A DNA stretch of 64,000 bases from Rhodothermales bacterium (GTDB lineage Bacteria > Bacteroidota > Rhodothermia > Rhodothermales > JAHQVL01), in NCBI GenBank assembly GCA_041391505.1, contig JAWKNW010000004.1, positions 248,001-312,000 of the forward strand, given 5' to 3'. A program made the translations under genes and the position numbers. Under the pieces are notes generated by a model. That model worked only from the letters and a program-made list of their open reading frames with translations, made no database searches and was not told the DNA's origin. Position 1 is the stretch's first letter. Each line of letters opens with the position of its first letter. Positions 52,477 to 61,260 of this stretch are shown here, piece by piece.

Positions 52477-54589
52477 TCCCCGTTCCGCCGGCGCGCTCCG
52501 GTATGCGCAGGACCTCGAGATGGAGGGCATGCTTCACGCACGCGTGCTCCGCTCGCCCTACGCGCACGCCCGGATCGTGCGCATCGATACCTCGTCCGTG
52601 CCCGACTCGGTCGTGGTGCTCACGCGCGACGACATCCGCGATCTGAACCGCTACGGGTGCCAGATCCAGGACGAAACCGTCGTGGCCGTCGACGAGGCGC
52701 TGTTCGCCGGCGCCCCGGTGGTGGCCGTCGCCGCCGCCACGCGGCGCGAGGCCGACGAGGCGCTGCAGTACATCGACGTCGACTACGACGAGCTGCCGGC
52801 GGTGTTCAACGAGATGGACGCCATCGCGCCCGGCGCGCCGCTCGTCCATCCCCGCCATTACATCTCCGAGAACGACGCCGCCTACTTCGGGATGCGGCCG
52901 ATCGACGGCACCAACATCTGCCACCGGTTCCGCATCCGGCACGGCGACATCGACGCCGGCTTCGCCGGCAGCGACGTCATCGTCGAAGAAGTGTTCACGA
53001 CCGACAGCGCGGCGCACGTGCCCATGGAGCCGCACGCCTCGCTGGCCCGCTGGCACGACGGCCGGCTCGAGGTCTGGACCGGCAACCAGACGCCGTTCAA
53101 CCTGCGGATGGACCTGGCCGGCATCTTCGGCCTCAAGCCCGAGCAGGTCCGCATCGTCGTCCCGCCCCTCGGCGGGTCTTTCGGCGCGAAGACGTTCGTG
53201 CGGACGGAGGCCATCGCGGCGGCGCTGGCGCGCAAGGCCGGCCGGCCGGTCAAGATCGTCCTGGAGCGCGCCGAAGAGTGGCAGACCATGAACCGCCACC
53301 CCGCCACGCTCTGGATGAAGATCGGCGCGAAGCGCGACGGCACGCTCGTGGCGAAACACGTCATGTGCTGGGCGAACACCGGCGCGCACGCGGATAGCGG
53401 CCCGGGCGTCGCCCAGAAGATGGGCTATGCCTCGCCGGGGCCGTACCGCATCCCGAACGTGTGGGTCGATTCCCACTGCGTGTACACCAACACCCCTCCC
53501 AACGGCGCCTACCGTGGCTACGGGCAGATGCAGTGCATCTGGGCGTCGGAGCGGCTGATGGACATGCTGGCGCACAAGCTCGGGATGGACCCCCTCGAGC
53601 TGCGCCTCAAGAACATCCTCCGCGAGGGCGACACGTATTGCACCGGCGAGACGATGCACGATGTCGCCTTCGAGGAGTGCCTGCGCCGGAGCGCGGAGGC
53701 GATAGGCTGGGATTCTTCCGATGATCACCGCGGCAAGGGGCTCTGCGTCCTGATGAAAGGGATGCAGACCCCCAGCCGCGCGTCGATTGGCATCGAAAAA
53801 GAGGACGACGGGACGTACACCATCCGCTGCGCCACCATCGAGATGGGCCAGGGCGCCCGGCCGGCGATCCGGCAGATGGCGGCGGAGCTCCTCGGCGTGC
53901 CCATGGACCGGGTGACGTTTCCGGACCCCGACACCGACATCGTGCCGTACGATACACGCACCACGTCGAGCCGCTCGACCCACGTGATGAGCCGCGCGCT
54001 GGTCGAGGCCGTGCGGGCGCTGGAGCTGGACGGCCGAAAGGGCGTCGGCGAGGTGACGGACAAGGGGGGGCTGAACGTGGATACCGGGCAGGGGATCGCC
54101 TCGTCGCACTGGCACCAGGGCGCCGCCGGCGCCGTCGTCGACGTGGATCGCGAGACGGGCAAGCTGCACGTGCGCCACATTCACGCCTCCATCTATGCCG
54201 GCAAGGTGGTGAGTCGGCCGGCGGCCGAACTGCAGAACGAAGGCTCCATGATCATGGGGCTGGGCACGGCGCTGTTCGAGGCCATCCAGTTCGACGGCGG
54301 GCAGGTGACCAACGCCAACCTGTCGGATTACAATGTTCCGAGTTTCCACGACCTGCCGCGGATCACGCACGACCTCGTCGAGCGCGAGGGCGCGCAGGTG
54401 TACGGCCTCGGCGAGACGGCGCTGCCGCCCGTGCCGGCGGCCATCGGCAACGCGCTGGCGTCGCAGGGCATCCACCAGACGGCGCTGCCCATGACGGCAG
54501 AGCGCGTCATCCACGCCCTCGACGGCGGGGACGGCCCCGCGCGGCTGGCGGCCGTCCGGAAACTCATCGAGACGCACCCGCGATCGTAA
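52469..54589 (+). CDS. Molybdenum hydroxylase large subunit (xanthine-oxidase family, Mo-cytosine dinucleotide type likely)
   Basis: The 706-residue catalytic subunit hydroxylates a carbon next to a ring nitrogen or an aldehyde using water. Markers include YAHARIVRID, LGGSFGAKTFVRTEAIAAAL, the active-site segment NGAYRGYGQMQ, EMGQGARPAIRQMAAELLG, and the C-terminal GLGETALPPVPAAIGNA with the catalytic Glu at about 649. It has no AYRCSFR, the mark of true CO dehydrogenase. It is shorter than the usual 750-800 residues: between VRALELDG and RKGVGEV the expected helix-rich stretch of some 50-60 residues is missing. Electron partners are the flanking FAD and 2Fe-2S subunits. Confidence 0.88.
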   Translation: MADPRSAGALRYAQDLEMEGMLHARVLRSPYAHARIVRIDTSSVPDSVVVLTRDDIRDLNRYGCQIQDETVVAVDEALFAGAPVVAVAAATRREADEALQYIDVDYDELPAVFNEMDAIAPGAPLVHPRHYISENDAAYFGMRPIDGTNICHRFRIRHGDIDAGFAGSDVIVEEVFTTDSAAHVPMEPHASLARWHDGRLEVWTGNQTPFNLRMDLAGIFGLKPEQVRIVVPPLGGSFGAKTFVRTEAIAAALARKAGRPVKIVLERAEEWQTMNRHPATLWMKIGAKRDGTLVAKHVMCWANTGAHADSGPGVAQKMGYASPGPYRIPNVWVDSHCVYTNTPPNGAYRGYGQMQCIWASERLMDMLAHKLGMDPLELRLKNILREGDTYCTGETMHDVAFEECLRRSAEAIGWDSSDDHRGKGLCVLMKGMQTPSRASIGIEKEDDGTYTIRCATIEMGQGARPAIRQMAAELLGVPMDRVTFPDPDTDIVPYDTRTTSSRSTHVMSRALVEAVRALELDGRKGVGEVTDKGGLNVDTGQGIASSHWHQGAAGAVVDVDRETGKLHVRHIHASIYAGKVVSRPAAELQNEGSMIMGLGTALFEAIQFDGGQVTNANLSDYNVPSFHDLPRITHDLVEREGAQVYGLGETALPPVPAAIGNALASQGIHQTALPMTAERVIHALDGGDGPARLAAVRKLIETHPRS

Positions 54590-54594
54590 CCATC

Positions 54595-55041
54595 ATGAAC
54601 GTACGATTTACCCTCAACGGCACCCCGACCGAGGTGGACGTCCGCGCCGACGAGATGCTGCTCGACGTCCTGCGCGACCGGCTGGGCTTTCCGAGCGTCC
54701 GCGAGACGTGCAGCATCGGCGTGTGCGGCTCCTGCACCGTCCTGATCGACGGCGAGCCGGTGTCCAGCTGCATCTACCTGACGCCGATGGCCGAAGGCCG
54801 GGCGATCACGACGATCGAAGGGCTGGGCGGCGATCACCCCGTCCAGCGCGCGTTCGAGGAGGCGCACGCGTTCCAGTGCGGCTACTGCACGCCGGCGATG
54901 ATTCTGACCACCAAGCGGCTCCTGGAGGAAACCCCGCATCCGACGGACGATGAGATCGACCTCGCGCTGAGCGGCAATCTCTGCCGGTGCGGCTGCTACG
55001 TCAAGATCCGCGATGCCGTCAAGCTGGCGGCGGGGAGATGA
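54595..55041 (+). CDS. Molybdenum hydroxylase 2Fe-2S subunit (CoxS-like)
   Basis: The 148-residue small subunit carries two [2Fe-2S] clusters. The plant-ferredoxin-type cluster is bound by C39, C44, C47 and C59 (ETCSIGVCGSC and SSC); the helical C-terminal domain binds the second with C95, C98, C130 and C132 (QCGYCTP and LCRCGC). It follows the large subunit by 5 bp. The order M-L-S differs from the M-S-L order of classic cox operons. No chaperone genes for cofactor insertion (xdhC- or coxF-like) follow in the window. Confidence 0.93.
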   Translation: MNVRFTLNGTPTEVDVRADEMLLDVLRDRLGFPSVRETCSIGVCGSCTVLIDGEPVSSCIYLTPMAEGRAITTIEGLGGDHPVQRAFEEAHAFQCGYCTPAMILTTKRLLEETPHPTDDEIDLALSGNLCRCGCYVKIRDAVKLAAGR

Positions 55042-55349
55042 ACGGTCGTGAGCGCCCTCTGGGCGCGGTCAGGGGTCATCGGTCACTGATCGTCCTGAAA
55101 CTTCGATGTCTTCTCGACCGAACCCTCGATCACATCGAGGGGAAGCGGAGAGACCTCCCGAAGAGTGGCGCTACGTTGATTGTGGAATACCGCCATCCTT
55201 TGGGAGGTCCCTCTGCTCCGGTCCTGCTTTGCAGGCCCTGCGGTCGGGACGACAATCATTTTTTTACTGAGAACCTGCGATCCTTCGACGCCGGCGGCAA
55301 CCGCCGCCGCCGCTCAGGACAGGCCTCCAACCTGTAACCTGCAACCCCT
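55042..55349. other. Intergenic region with nested inverted repeats
   Basis: 308 bp without a gene. An 18-nt segment ACCTCCCGAAGAGTGGCG (55152-55169) can pair with CGCCATCCTTTGGGAGGT (55191-55208) through 7- and 5-bp stems. A CCTGC-TTT-GCAGG hairpin follows at about 55223-55235. The end (55315-55347) carries AACCTG-type heptads (CAACCTG TAACCTG CAACCCC). The style resembles decayed dispersed repeats rather than an RNA gene. Confidence 0.5.
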
Positions 55350-55643
55350 ATGTCCTACGTCGTCGTAGCGACCTGGCGCGCCAAGCCAGGGAAAGAAGCG
55401 TTTATCGAAAACATCGTCCGGACGATGGCTCGGCTGTCCACCACGGAGGAGCCGGAGACCATCCAGTTCACGGCGCAGCGGTCGGTGGACGATCCCGCCT
55501 CGTTCCTGCTGTACGAGGTCTATACCTCCGAGGCCGGCTTCGAGGCGCACAAGGAAACCGAGCATTTCAAGGAGTACGTACTCGGGCAGGCGCTGCCGAA
55601 TCTGGCGCACCGCGAACGCGCGATCTACGAAACGCTCGATTGA
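55350..55643 (+). CDS. ABM-domain protein (putative quinol monooxygenase)
   Basis: A 97-residue single-domain protein of the antibiotic biosynthesis monooxygenase family (dimeric alpha-beta barrel, YgiN-like). Typical segments are YVVVATWRAKPGKEAFIENI, TIQFTAQRSVDDPASFLLYEVY (in two parts) and FEAHKETEHFKEYV. Members oxidise quinols or polycyclic aromatic intermediates without cofactor, but many are uncharacterised. Its stop overlaps the upstream region of the next gene by a few bases (TGATCGGGATG), so the two are translationally linked. It fits a cluster for aromatic or heterocyclic degradation, by inference. Confidence 0.85.
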   Translation: MSYVVVATWRAKPGKEAFIENIVRTMARLSTTEEPETIQFTAQRSVDDPASFLLYEVYTSEAGFEAHKETEHFKEYVLGQALPNLAHRERAIYETLD

Positions 55644-55648
55644 TCGGG

Positions 55649-56356
55649 ATGGCACAGGGAGACAGCTTGCCGGTGGCGGTGCATCTGGTTCGTCACGGCC
55701 GGGTCGCTTCGCATCGGGGCGACATACCGATCACGGAGGAGGGGCGGGTCGAGATCGCGGCGGCGGGCCGCGGGCTGGCCGTCGGGCTGCGGCGCGACGA
55801 GGACGTTCATTTTTTGACCACCCCGACCCGGCGGACGAAAGAGACGGCCGACGTGCTCCGCGCGTCGATGCGCGCGGCGCACGGAGAAGGCGCCGGCTTC
55901 CTCGAGCCCCGCGAGGAGTGGGCGATCCGGAACCCCGACCTGTTTCTGGCGGGCCGGCGTGTGGAAATGGTCAGCACCCCCGAAGCGATGGCCGGCCAGA
56001 TCCCCGAGACCGGCATCGACGCCGCCGGCGTGGACGCCGTCGCGTTTTTCCATGCGTTTTTTCGGAGTCCGGACCGCATCGGCTACTGGATGGCCCAGCC
56101 CGATCCGCCCGGCGAGGATGTGACGGCGGTGGCGCGGCGCATCGTTGCATTCTGTATGAGCCTGTTGTACGTTCCAACGCACCGCCGGAGGCGCTTCGTG
56201 TGCGTGACGCATTCGCCGGTGCTCCGTGCCGTACTGCAGCACTATACCCACCAGGATCCTGGGGAGCCGGAATACGGCGAGTCGATCGACCTCCACCTGG
56301 ATCCCCGTGAGAGCACGGTCACCTTCCGTGGCCTCACAATGCCCCTTCGGGTTTGA
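55649..56356 (+). CDS. Histidine-phosphatase superfamily protein (PGM-like), cytoplasmic
   Basis: A 235-residue protein with the phosphate-pocket motif VHLVRHGRVASHRG (nucleophilic His in RHG), a second pocket Arg in TPTRRTKETA, and the second catalytic His in CVTHSPVLRAVLQHY. There is no signal peptide, unlike the lipoprotein phosphatase at 13587. The ATG at 55649 is used; a TTG at 55640 overlaps the previous gene. Substrate unknown. It starts 5 bp after the ABM gene stop. Confidence 0.8.
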   Translation: MAQGDSLPVAVHLVRHGRVASHRGDIPITEEGRVEIAAAGRGLAVGLRRDEDVHFLTTPTRRTKETADVLRASMRAAHGEGAGFLEPREEWAIRNPDLFLAGRRVEMVSTPEAMAGQIPETGIDAAGVDAVAFFHAFFRSPDRIGYWMAQPDPPGEDVTAVARRIVAFCMSLLYVPTHRRRRFVCVTHSPVLRAVLQHYTHQDPGEPEYGESIDLHLDPRESTVTFRGLTMPLRV

Positions 56357-56431
56357 AAAAAGCCCGGTTTCACGTCACGGATGGTAGCGCTTCGCGTGTG
56401 CCGTCCTTCACCAAAGTCGGAAGAGCGAATT

Positions 56432-57676
56432 ATGCATTCGAACCTGACCAGTAGGCTCAGCCTGTTATCATTCCTCCAGTTTTTTGTATGGGGGGCCTGG
56501 TATACGAGCATCGCGGTGTACATGTCGACCGTGGGGATGGGGACGGTGACGTTCTGGGCGTTCACGGCGCAGCCCATCGGCGCGTTGATTTCGCCCTTTT
56601 TCCTGGGTCTGATTGCAGACCGGTATTTCAGCACGGAAAAGGTGCTGGGCGTGATGCACCTGCTGAGCGGCATGTTCCTGCTGCTGGCGCCTCAGTTTGA
56701 AGGGCAGCCGGTGCTGTTCATCGCGATGATCATGTTGCACCAGCTGGCCTACACGCCGACGCTCGGCCTGTCGAACTCGCTGGCGTTCCATCACATCCCG
56801 GATCCCGAGAAGGACTTCCCAAAGATCCGCGCCTGGGGCACGTTCAGCTGGATATTCGCCGGCCTGATCATGTTTCCGTTTATCCTGAAGCCGCTGGCCG
56901 GCGGCGGCGTCCCCGAACAGACGCCGATGCCGCTCTACGCGGCCGGCATCGCGGGCATCCTGCTGGGGCTGTACTCCTTCACGCTGCCGCATACGCCGCC
57001 TCCGGCCGCCGGCCAGAAGGTGTCGGTCCGCAGCCTGCTCGGCATCGACGCGTTCCAGCAACTGAAGAGCCCGTCGTTCATCGCGTTCATCGTCAGCTCG
57101 ATGCTCATCTGCATCCCGCTCGCCGCCTATTACAACTTCACGCAGCTGTTCCTCGGCGCGACCGGCGTGGAAAACATCGCGGCCACGCAAACGCTCGGCC
57201 AGGTGTCGGAGATGGTCTTCATGTTGTTGATGCCGCTCTTCTTCCGCCGCCTCGGCGTGAAGTGGATGCTCCTCGTGGGGATGCTGGCGTGGGCCGTGCG
57301 GTATGCGCTGTTCGCCCTGGCGGCGCCGGCCTCGGTGTTCTGGATGATCGCCGCCGGCATCATCCTCCACGGGATCTGCTACGACTTCTTCTTCGTCACC
57401 GGCCAGATCTACATCGACAAGCTGGCGAACCCGTCGATCCGGTCCCAGGCGCAGGGCATGCTCGTCTTCGCCACGTACGGCATCGGCATGCTGATCGGCG
57501 CGCAGCTCTCCGGCCGGCTGTTCAACTCGTTCATGGGCGACGGGACGACGCTCTCGATGGCGAGCTGGACGCAGTTCTGGACGATCATGGGGGCGATGGC
57601 CATCGTGGTCGCGGTCTTCTTCGGTTTCGTGTTCCGCGAACCGAAAAAGGACGCGGTGCCGGCTTCCGGTTCGTGA
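56432..57676 (+). CDS. NupG-type nucleoside/H+ symporter (MFS), second copy
   Basis: A 414-residue, 12-segment permease closely related to the protein encoded at 30660: the N-termini match in pattern (RLSLLSFLQFFVWGAWYTS), as do the loop LIADRYFSTEKVLGVMHLL and the late GICYDFFFVTGQIYID. The family is known for nucleoside:H+ symport; in this cluster it may import the pathway substrate. It is preceded by a GGAAGAG ribosome-like site and followed by a terminator. The ATG at 56432 begins the first membrane segment; the upstream extension is non-coding in character. Confidence 0.85.
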   Translation: MHSNLTSRLSLLSFLQFFVWGAWYTSIAVYMSTVGMGTVTFWAFTAQPIGALISPFFLGLIADRYFSTEKVLGVMHLLSGMFLLLAPQFEGQPVLFIAMIMLHQLAYTPTLGLSNSLAFHHIPDPEKDFPKIRAWGTFSWIFAGLIMFPFILKPLAGGGVPEQTPMPLYAAGIAGILLGLYSFTLPHTPPPAAGQKVSVRSLLGIDAFQQLKSPSFIAFIVSSMLICIPLAAYYNFTQLFLGATGVENIAATQTLGQVSEMVFMLLMPLFFRRLGVKWMLLVGMLAWAVRYALFALAAPASVFWMIAAGIILHGICYDFFFVTGQIYIDKLANPSIRSQAQGMLVFATYGIGMLIGAQLSGRLFNSFMGDGTTLSMASWTQFWTIMGAMAIVVAVFFGFVFREPKKDAVPASGS

Positions 57677-57707
57677 TCGACTGACCGACATACCGCACCG
57701 ATTTCAG

Positions 57708-57739
57708 AGGGGCGACTCCGGCAGGGGTCGCCCCTTTTA
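57708..57739 (+). terminator. Rho-independent terminator after the MFS gene
   Basis: AGGGGCGAC (57708-57716) pairs with GTCGCCCCT (57727-57735) around a 10-nt loop and is followed by TTTTA. It lies 32 bp after the transporter stop and 63 bp before the AraC gene. Confidence 0.85.
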
Positions 57740-57772
57740 GCGTCGGGCTGTGGGGTTCACGCATACGCTTCG

Positions 57773-57780
57773 TATCTTGC
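57773..57780 (+). promoter_or_regulatory. TATCTTGC promoter-like box before the AraC gene
   Basis: TATCTTGC lies 21 bp before the ATG of the AraC-type regulator and directly after a terminator, where a new promoter is expected. It is close to the TAnnTTTG -7 consensus of Bacteroidota sigma factors. Confidence 0.4.
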
Positions 57781-57801
57781 GGACGCATCCACCGGAGCGC
57801 A

Positions 57802-58710
57802 ATGCCAGAACTGATCAATTTTCAACCGACACCCAGCGGGCCGCCGGTACGCGCGTTTCGGCTAGAGCCGCAGCATACGCAGCAATTCCTGACCCCGCAC
57901 GCCCATCGTTTCTTCGAAGTCGTGTACTTCGAGGAGCCAGGCGGCGTGCACCGTCTCGGGGACGAGGTCTGGGAAAGCACCGCCGGCGATTTGCTCATCA
58001 TTCCGCCGGGGCAGGTGCACGAGTGGGCGGAGGACGTGTTCGAGAAACAGTCCACCATCTGGATCCTGGAATTCACGGCGTCGGCGCTGGACCCGGACGG
58101 CGACGCCGGCGAGTCGCTGCTCGGCATCCTGCTGCATCCGCTGCTGGTGCCGTTTGCCTTCGGCTCGCAGGAGGGGCCGATGCGGCTCAACGTGCCCGCC
58201 TCCCAGCGTTCGGGGTGGGAGACCGCGCTGCGATCGCTCGAGGCCGAACGCCGCAAGCAGCCTCCCTACTGGCAGGAGGCGGTGAACGCGCTCTTCACGC
58301 TGCTGCTCGTCCAGGTCTGCCGGTTTGCCGCCATGGCGCATCCGGCGCCGCAGGCGCAGACGCAGCCGCTGCTCAAACAGGTATTCGAGGTGATCGACGC
58401 CCGGTATGCGGAGTCGCTTTCGCTCGCCGATGTGGCGAAGGAAGTCTTCTATTCGCCGGCGCATCTCACCACGACGATCCGCCGGCTGACCGGGCGGACC
58501 GTCGGCAACTGGATCATCTGGCGGCGCATCGCGGAAGCCCGGCATCTGCTGGTGCATACCGACCTGACCATCGCCCAGATCGCCGAGCGCGTGGGGTACA
58601 CCGACCCCTCGCACTTCGTCCGCCTCTTTCGCCGCGAAGCCGGCATCTCGCCGGGCGCGTGGCGGGATGCGCACCGGGCTCCCGGGGGAAAAAGAGCCGG
58701 CGCGGTGTAA
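57802..58710 (+). CDS. AraC-family transcription regulator with cupin sensor domain
   Basis: A 302-residue regulator. The N-terminal part is an AraC-type cupin (TPHAHRFFEVVYFEE, GDLLIIPPGQVHEWAED), the ligand-binding half. The C-terminal two-helix-turn-helix domain at about 195-290 has LSLADVAKEVFYSPAHLTTTIRRLTG (shown in part) and IAQIAERVGYTDPSHFVRLFRREAGISPGAWR, again in part, the AraC signature. It has its own promoter-like box and follows a terminator. It sits between the transporter and the PQQ dehydrogenase, so local control of the catabolic region is likely. The 39-bp motifs are candidate sites, untested. Confidence 0.9.
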   Translation: MPELINFQPTPSGPPVRAFRLEPQHTQQFLTPHAHRFFEVVYFEEPGGVHRLGDEVWESTAGDLLIIPPGQVHEWAEDVFEKQSTIWILEFTASALDPDGDAGESLLGILLHPLLVPFAFGSQEGPMRLNVPASQRSGWETALRSLEAERRKQPPYWQEAVNALFTLLLVQVCRFAAMAHPAPQAQTQPLLKQVFEVIDARYAESLSLADVAKEVFYSPAHLTTTIRRLTGRTVGNWIIWRRIAEARHLLVHTDLTIAQIAERVGYTDPSHFVRLFRREAGISPGAWRDAHRAPGGKRAGAV

Positions 58711-59024
58711 AAAACGCACATTCTTGCCGGCCTGGAATGGCTTCATTTGGCGATATAGGTTCTTTGCCTCGCGGGCGAGCGAAAAATCCGCCATGTACTA
58801 CCAAAAATTACCTCTCGTGCGTCTTGACGCCTCCGGGTATTATTTCACTGGCTAAACAGGTTTTTCGAACAGGGGTGCGAACGCGTCCTGTCGCGTGCCG
58901 TCCCGTGCGATACCCGTCCCTGGCCGCGTGAGGTCGCGCCGGCTCCAGTGTCGCCTCACGGCACGACGAAGCGACGGCGGAAGACGCGCATTTCGAGCCC
59001 ATCCCACTCATCATTGCGTGAATC
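58711..59024. other. Intergenic region upstream of the PQQ dehydrogenase gene
   Basis: 314 bp with no gene. It contains copy B of the 39-bp motif at 58780-58818, followed by TTGACGCC and GGGTATTATT (58823-58842), which looks like the nearest thing to a -35/-10 pair. The rest is GC-rich without clear features. Confidence 0.55.
58780..58818 (+). repeat. 39-bp dispersed motif, copy B
   Basis: Reads CGAAAAATCCGCCATGTACT then ACCAAAAATTACCTCTCGT; 34 of 39 positions match the copy at 44826. It ends 206 bp before the PQQ dehydrogenase ATG and lies 70 bp after the AraC stop. Confidence 0.7.
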
Positions 59025-61193
59025 ATGAGAGACACCCTGCGCTTGCCCCTTTACGTGGCACTGGCCGCCTCGCTGCTGGCCGGTTGCGCGCCGAAGCAGC
59101 AGGCATTGGATGAATCGTTTTACACCTGGAAGCGCTACGAGGGCCAGCCCGGCGCGACCCATTTCTCCGCGCTCGACCAGATCAACCGGTCGAATGTAAA
59201 CCAGCTGCAAGAAGCCTGGCGCTACGAGGCGCCGGATATCGCGGCCTTCAACCCGATCGTGATCGACTCGGTGATGTACGCGTTCGGGGACGGCGGCGCC
59301 ATGGTGGCGCTCGATGCCGCGACGGGGGAGGAATTGTGGTCGTACCAGAGCCCGCTGCCCGGGGGACGCACCGAGCACGGCGTGGCCTACTGGGAGAGCG
59401 CGGACCGGTCGGAACGCCGGCTCCTCTTTTTCCGGGGCAGCTATTACCTCGTGGCCATCGATGCGCGCACCGGCCAGGCGATCCCCTCGTTTGGCGACAA
59501 CGGCCAGGTCGACCTCCGCCAGGGGCTCGACATCGACCCGATGCGCGTGGTGCGCGCCACGGCGCCGGCGCCCGGCGTCATCTATGACGACCTCTACATC
59601 CTGGGCTCGGCTCCGGGCGAAGGCTACGCCGCCGGGCCGGGGCACATCCGCGCCTTCAACGTGCGGACGGGCAAGCAGGTCTGGATCTTCCATACCCTCC
59701 CCAAACCCGGCGAATTCGGCTACGAAACCTGGCCGCCCGGACGCTCCGACGCCGCCGGCGGCGCTAACGCCTGGGGCGGGTTGAGCGTCGATATCGAACG
59801 CGGGATGGTGTTCGTTCCGCTGGGATCCGCCAACTACGACTTTTACGGGGTGGATCGGCACGGCCAGAACCTCTTCGCCAATTCGCTCGTCGCCCTCGAC
59901 GCGCGCACCGGCGAGCGGAAGTGGCACTTCCAGACGGTCCATCACGACCTCTGGGACTACGACCTCACGGCGACGCCCGTCCTCCTGACCATCCAGCGCG
60001 ATGGCAAGCCGCTCGACATCGTCGCCCAGGCCACCAAAACGGGGTTTGTGTTTGCGTTCAACCGCGAGACGGGCGAGCCGCTCTGGCCGATCGAGGAGCG
60101 GCCCATGCCGGCGTCCGACATGCCCGGCGAGCAGGCCTGGCCCACGCAGCCCATCCCGACGAAGCCGGCGCCCTTTATCCCCCAGACCCTGTCGGTGGAA
60201 GATTTTAACCCGCACATGCTGGACAGCGACCGGGATTCCCTCGAGGCGCTCGTCCGGTCGATGGTCTACAAGGGGATGTTCACGCCGCCCGACACGCATC
60301 CCACGCTCCAGGCGCCCGGCAACCGGGGCGGGGCGAACTGGGGTTCGACGGCCGGCGATCCACGCGACGGGACGTTTTTCGTGCTCAGCTACAACATGCC
60401 TTCGGTGCTGAAGCTCGAACCCATCTTCGCCGGCGCCGTGGGCACCGGCGGCTCGTCGTTCGACCAGGGCCAGGCCTTTTATCAGGCGAACTGCCAGATC
60501 TGCCACGGCGCCAACCGGCAGGGCCAGCCTCGCGGCGGCATTCCGTCGCTGGTCGGCGTCGTCGAGCGCCTGAGCCACGACGACATCCGGCAGCAGATCA
60601 CGGTCGGCCGCGGCCTCATGCCGGGTTTCCCGCAGATCACCCCCGCGCAGTACGACGCCCTGGTGGCGTATCTGGCCAACCCGGAGCTGGCGCTGACGAC
60701 CGGCCAGCAGCAGGCGACCGACGGCGGATTGACCGGCCGGCCGGAAGGACCGCAGCGGTACCAGAGCGGCTGGAACCATATTCTCGACAGCCGGGGCGAG
60801 CCGGCCATCAAGCCGCCCTGGTTCCGTTTGACGGCGTACGACATGGAGACGGGCGACATCGCGTGGCAGGTGCCGATCGGCGAGGTGGATCATCTGGTGG
60901 CGGAGGGCATCGAAAATACGGGCACCTCCACCTGGGTCCGCGGCGGCCCGTCCGTCACGGCTGGCGAACTGATCTTTGTCTCCGCCGGCGAGAAGCTGTG
61001 GGCGCACGATCGTGAAACAGGCGCCCTGCTCTGGTCCACGCCGTTGCCGGGCATCGGCGAGGGCATCCCCACCATTTATGAGGCCGAGGGCCGCCAGTTC
61101 GTCGTCGTGGCGGTGTCGCGCGGCGGCCAGGGGTCCCCGCCGGCCGTCAGGCCGCGAACGCCCGCCTACATCGCCTTCGCACTTCCGGAATAG
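59025..61193 (+). CDS. PQQ-dependent dehydrogenase lipoprotein with internal cytochrome c domain
   Basis: A 722-residue quinoprotein of the alcohol/aldose dehydrogenase beta-propeller family. The N-terminus is a lipoprotein signal (LYVALAASLLAGC, Cys at 21). Propeller repeats of the tryptophan-docking type occur throughout (LDAATGEELWSYQSP, FNVRTGKQVWIF, LDARTGERKWHFQTVHHDLWDYDL in part, YDMETGDIAWQVPIG). A single heme-c site, CQICH (490-494), lies inside the propeller sequence with GLMPGFPQIT (axial Met) downstream, rather than at the C-terminus as in many quinohemoproteins. It should oxidise an alcohol or sugar in the periplasm and pass electrons to a cytochrome chain. Confidence 0.9.
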   Translation: MRDTLRLPLYVALAASLLAGCAPKQQALDESFYTWKRYEGQPGATHFSALDQINRSNVNQLQEAWRYEAPDIAAFNPIVIDSVMYAFGDGGAMVALDAATGEELWSYQSPLPGGRTEHGVAYWESADRSERRLLFFRGSYYLVAIDARTGQAIPSFGDNGQVDLRQGLDIDPMRVVRATAPAPGVIYDDLYILGSAPGEGYAAGPGHIRAFNVRTGKQVWIFHTLPKPGEFGYETWPPGRSDAAGGANAWGGLSVDIERGMVFVPLGSANYDFYGVDRHGQNLFANSLVALDARTGERKWHFQTVHHDLWDYDLTATPVLLTIQRDGKPLDIVAQATKTGFVFAFNRETGEPLWPIEERPMPASDMPGEQAWPTQPIPTKPAPFIPQTLSVEDFNPHMLDSDRDSLEALVRSMVYKGMFTPPDTHPTLQAPGNRGGANWGSTAGDPRDGTFFVLSYNMPSVLKLEPIFAGAVGTGGSSFDQGQAFYQANCQICHGANRQGQPRGGIPSLVGVVERLSHDDIRQQITVGRGLMPGFPQITPAQYDALVAYLANPELALTTGQQQATDGGLTGRPEGPQRYQSGWNHILDSRGEPAIKPPWFRLTAYDMETGDIAWQVPIGEVDHLVAEGIENTGTSTWVRGGPSVTAGELIFVSAGEKLWAHDRETGALLWSTPLPGIGEGIPTIYEAEGRQFVVVAVSRGGQGSPPAVRPRTPAYIAFALPE

Positions 61194-61260
61194 GTTTGCC
61201 GGGCTGTTCATGCCCCTCGCTCCGGATCTGCCTTTTTGTACCATCCCTAGGAGATCAGAC

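Noticed and set aside
51640..55041. True aerobic CO dehydrogenase (coxMLS)
   Set aside because: The large subunit has GAYRGYG instead of the AYRCSFR active-site loop, so CO oxidation is unlikely; only the general hydroxylase family is called.
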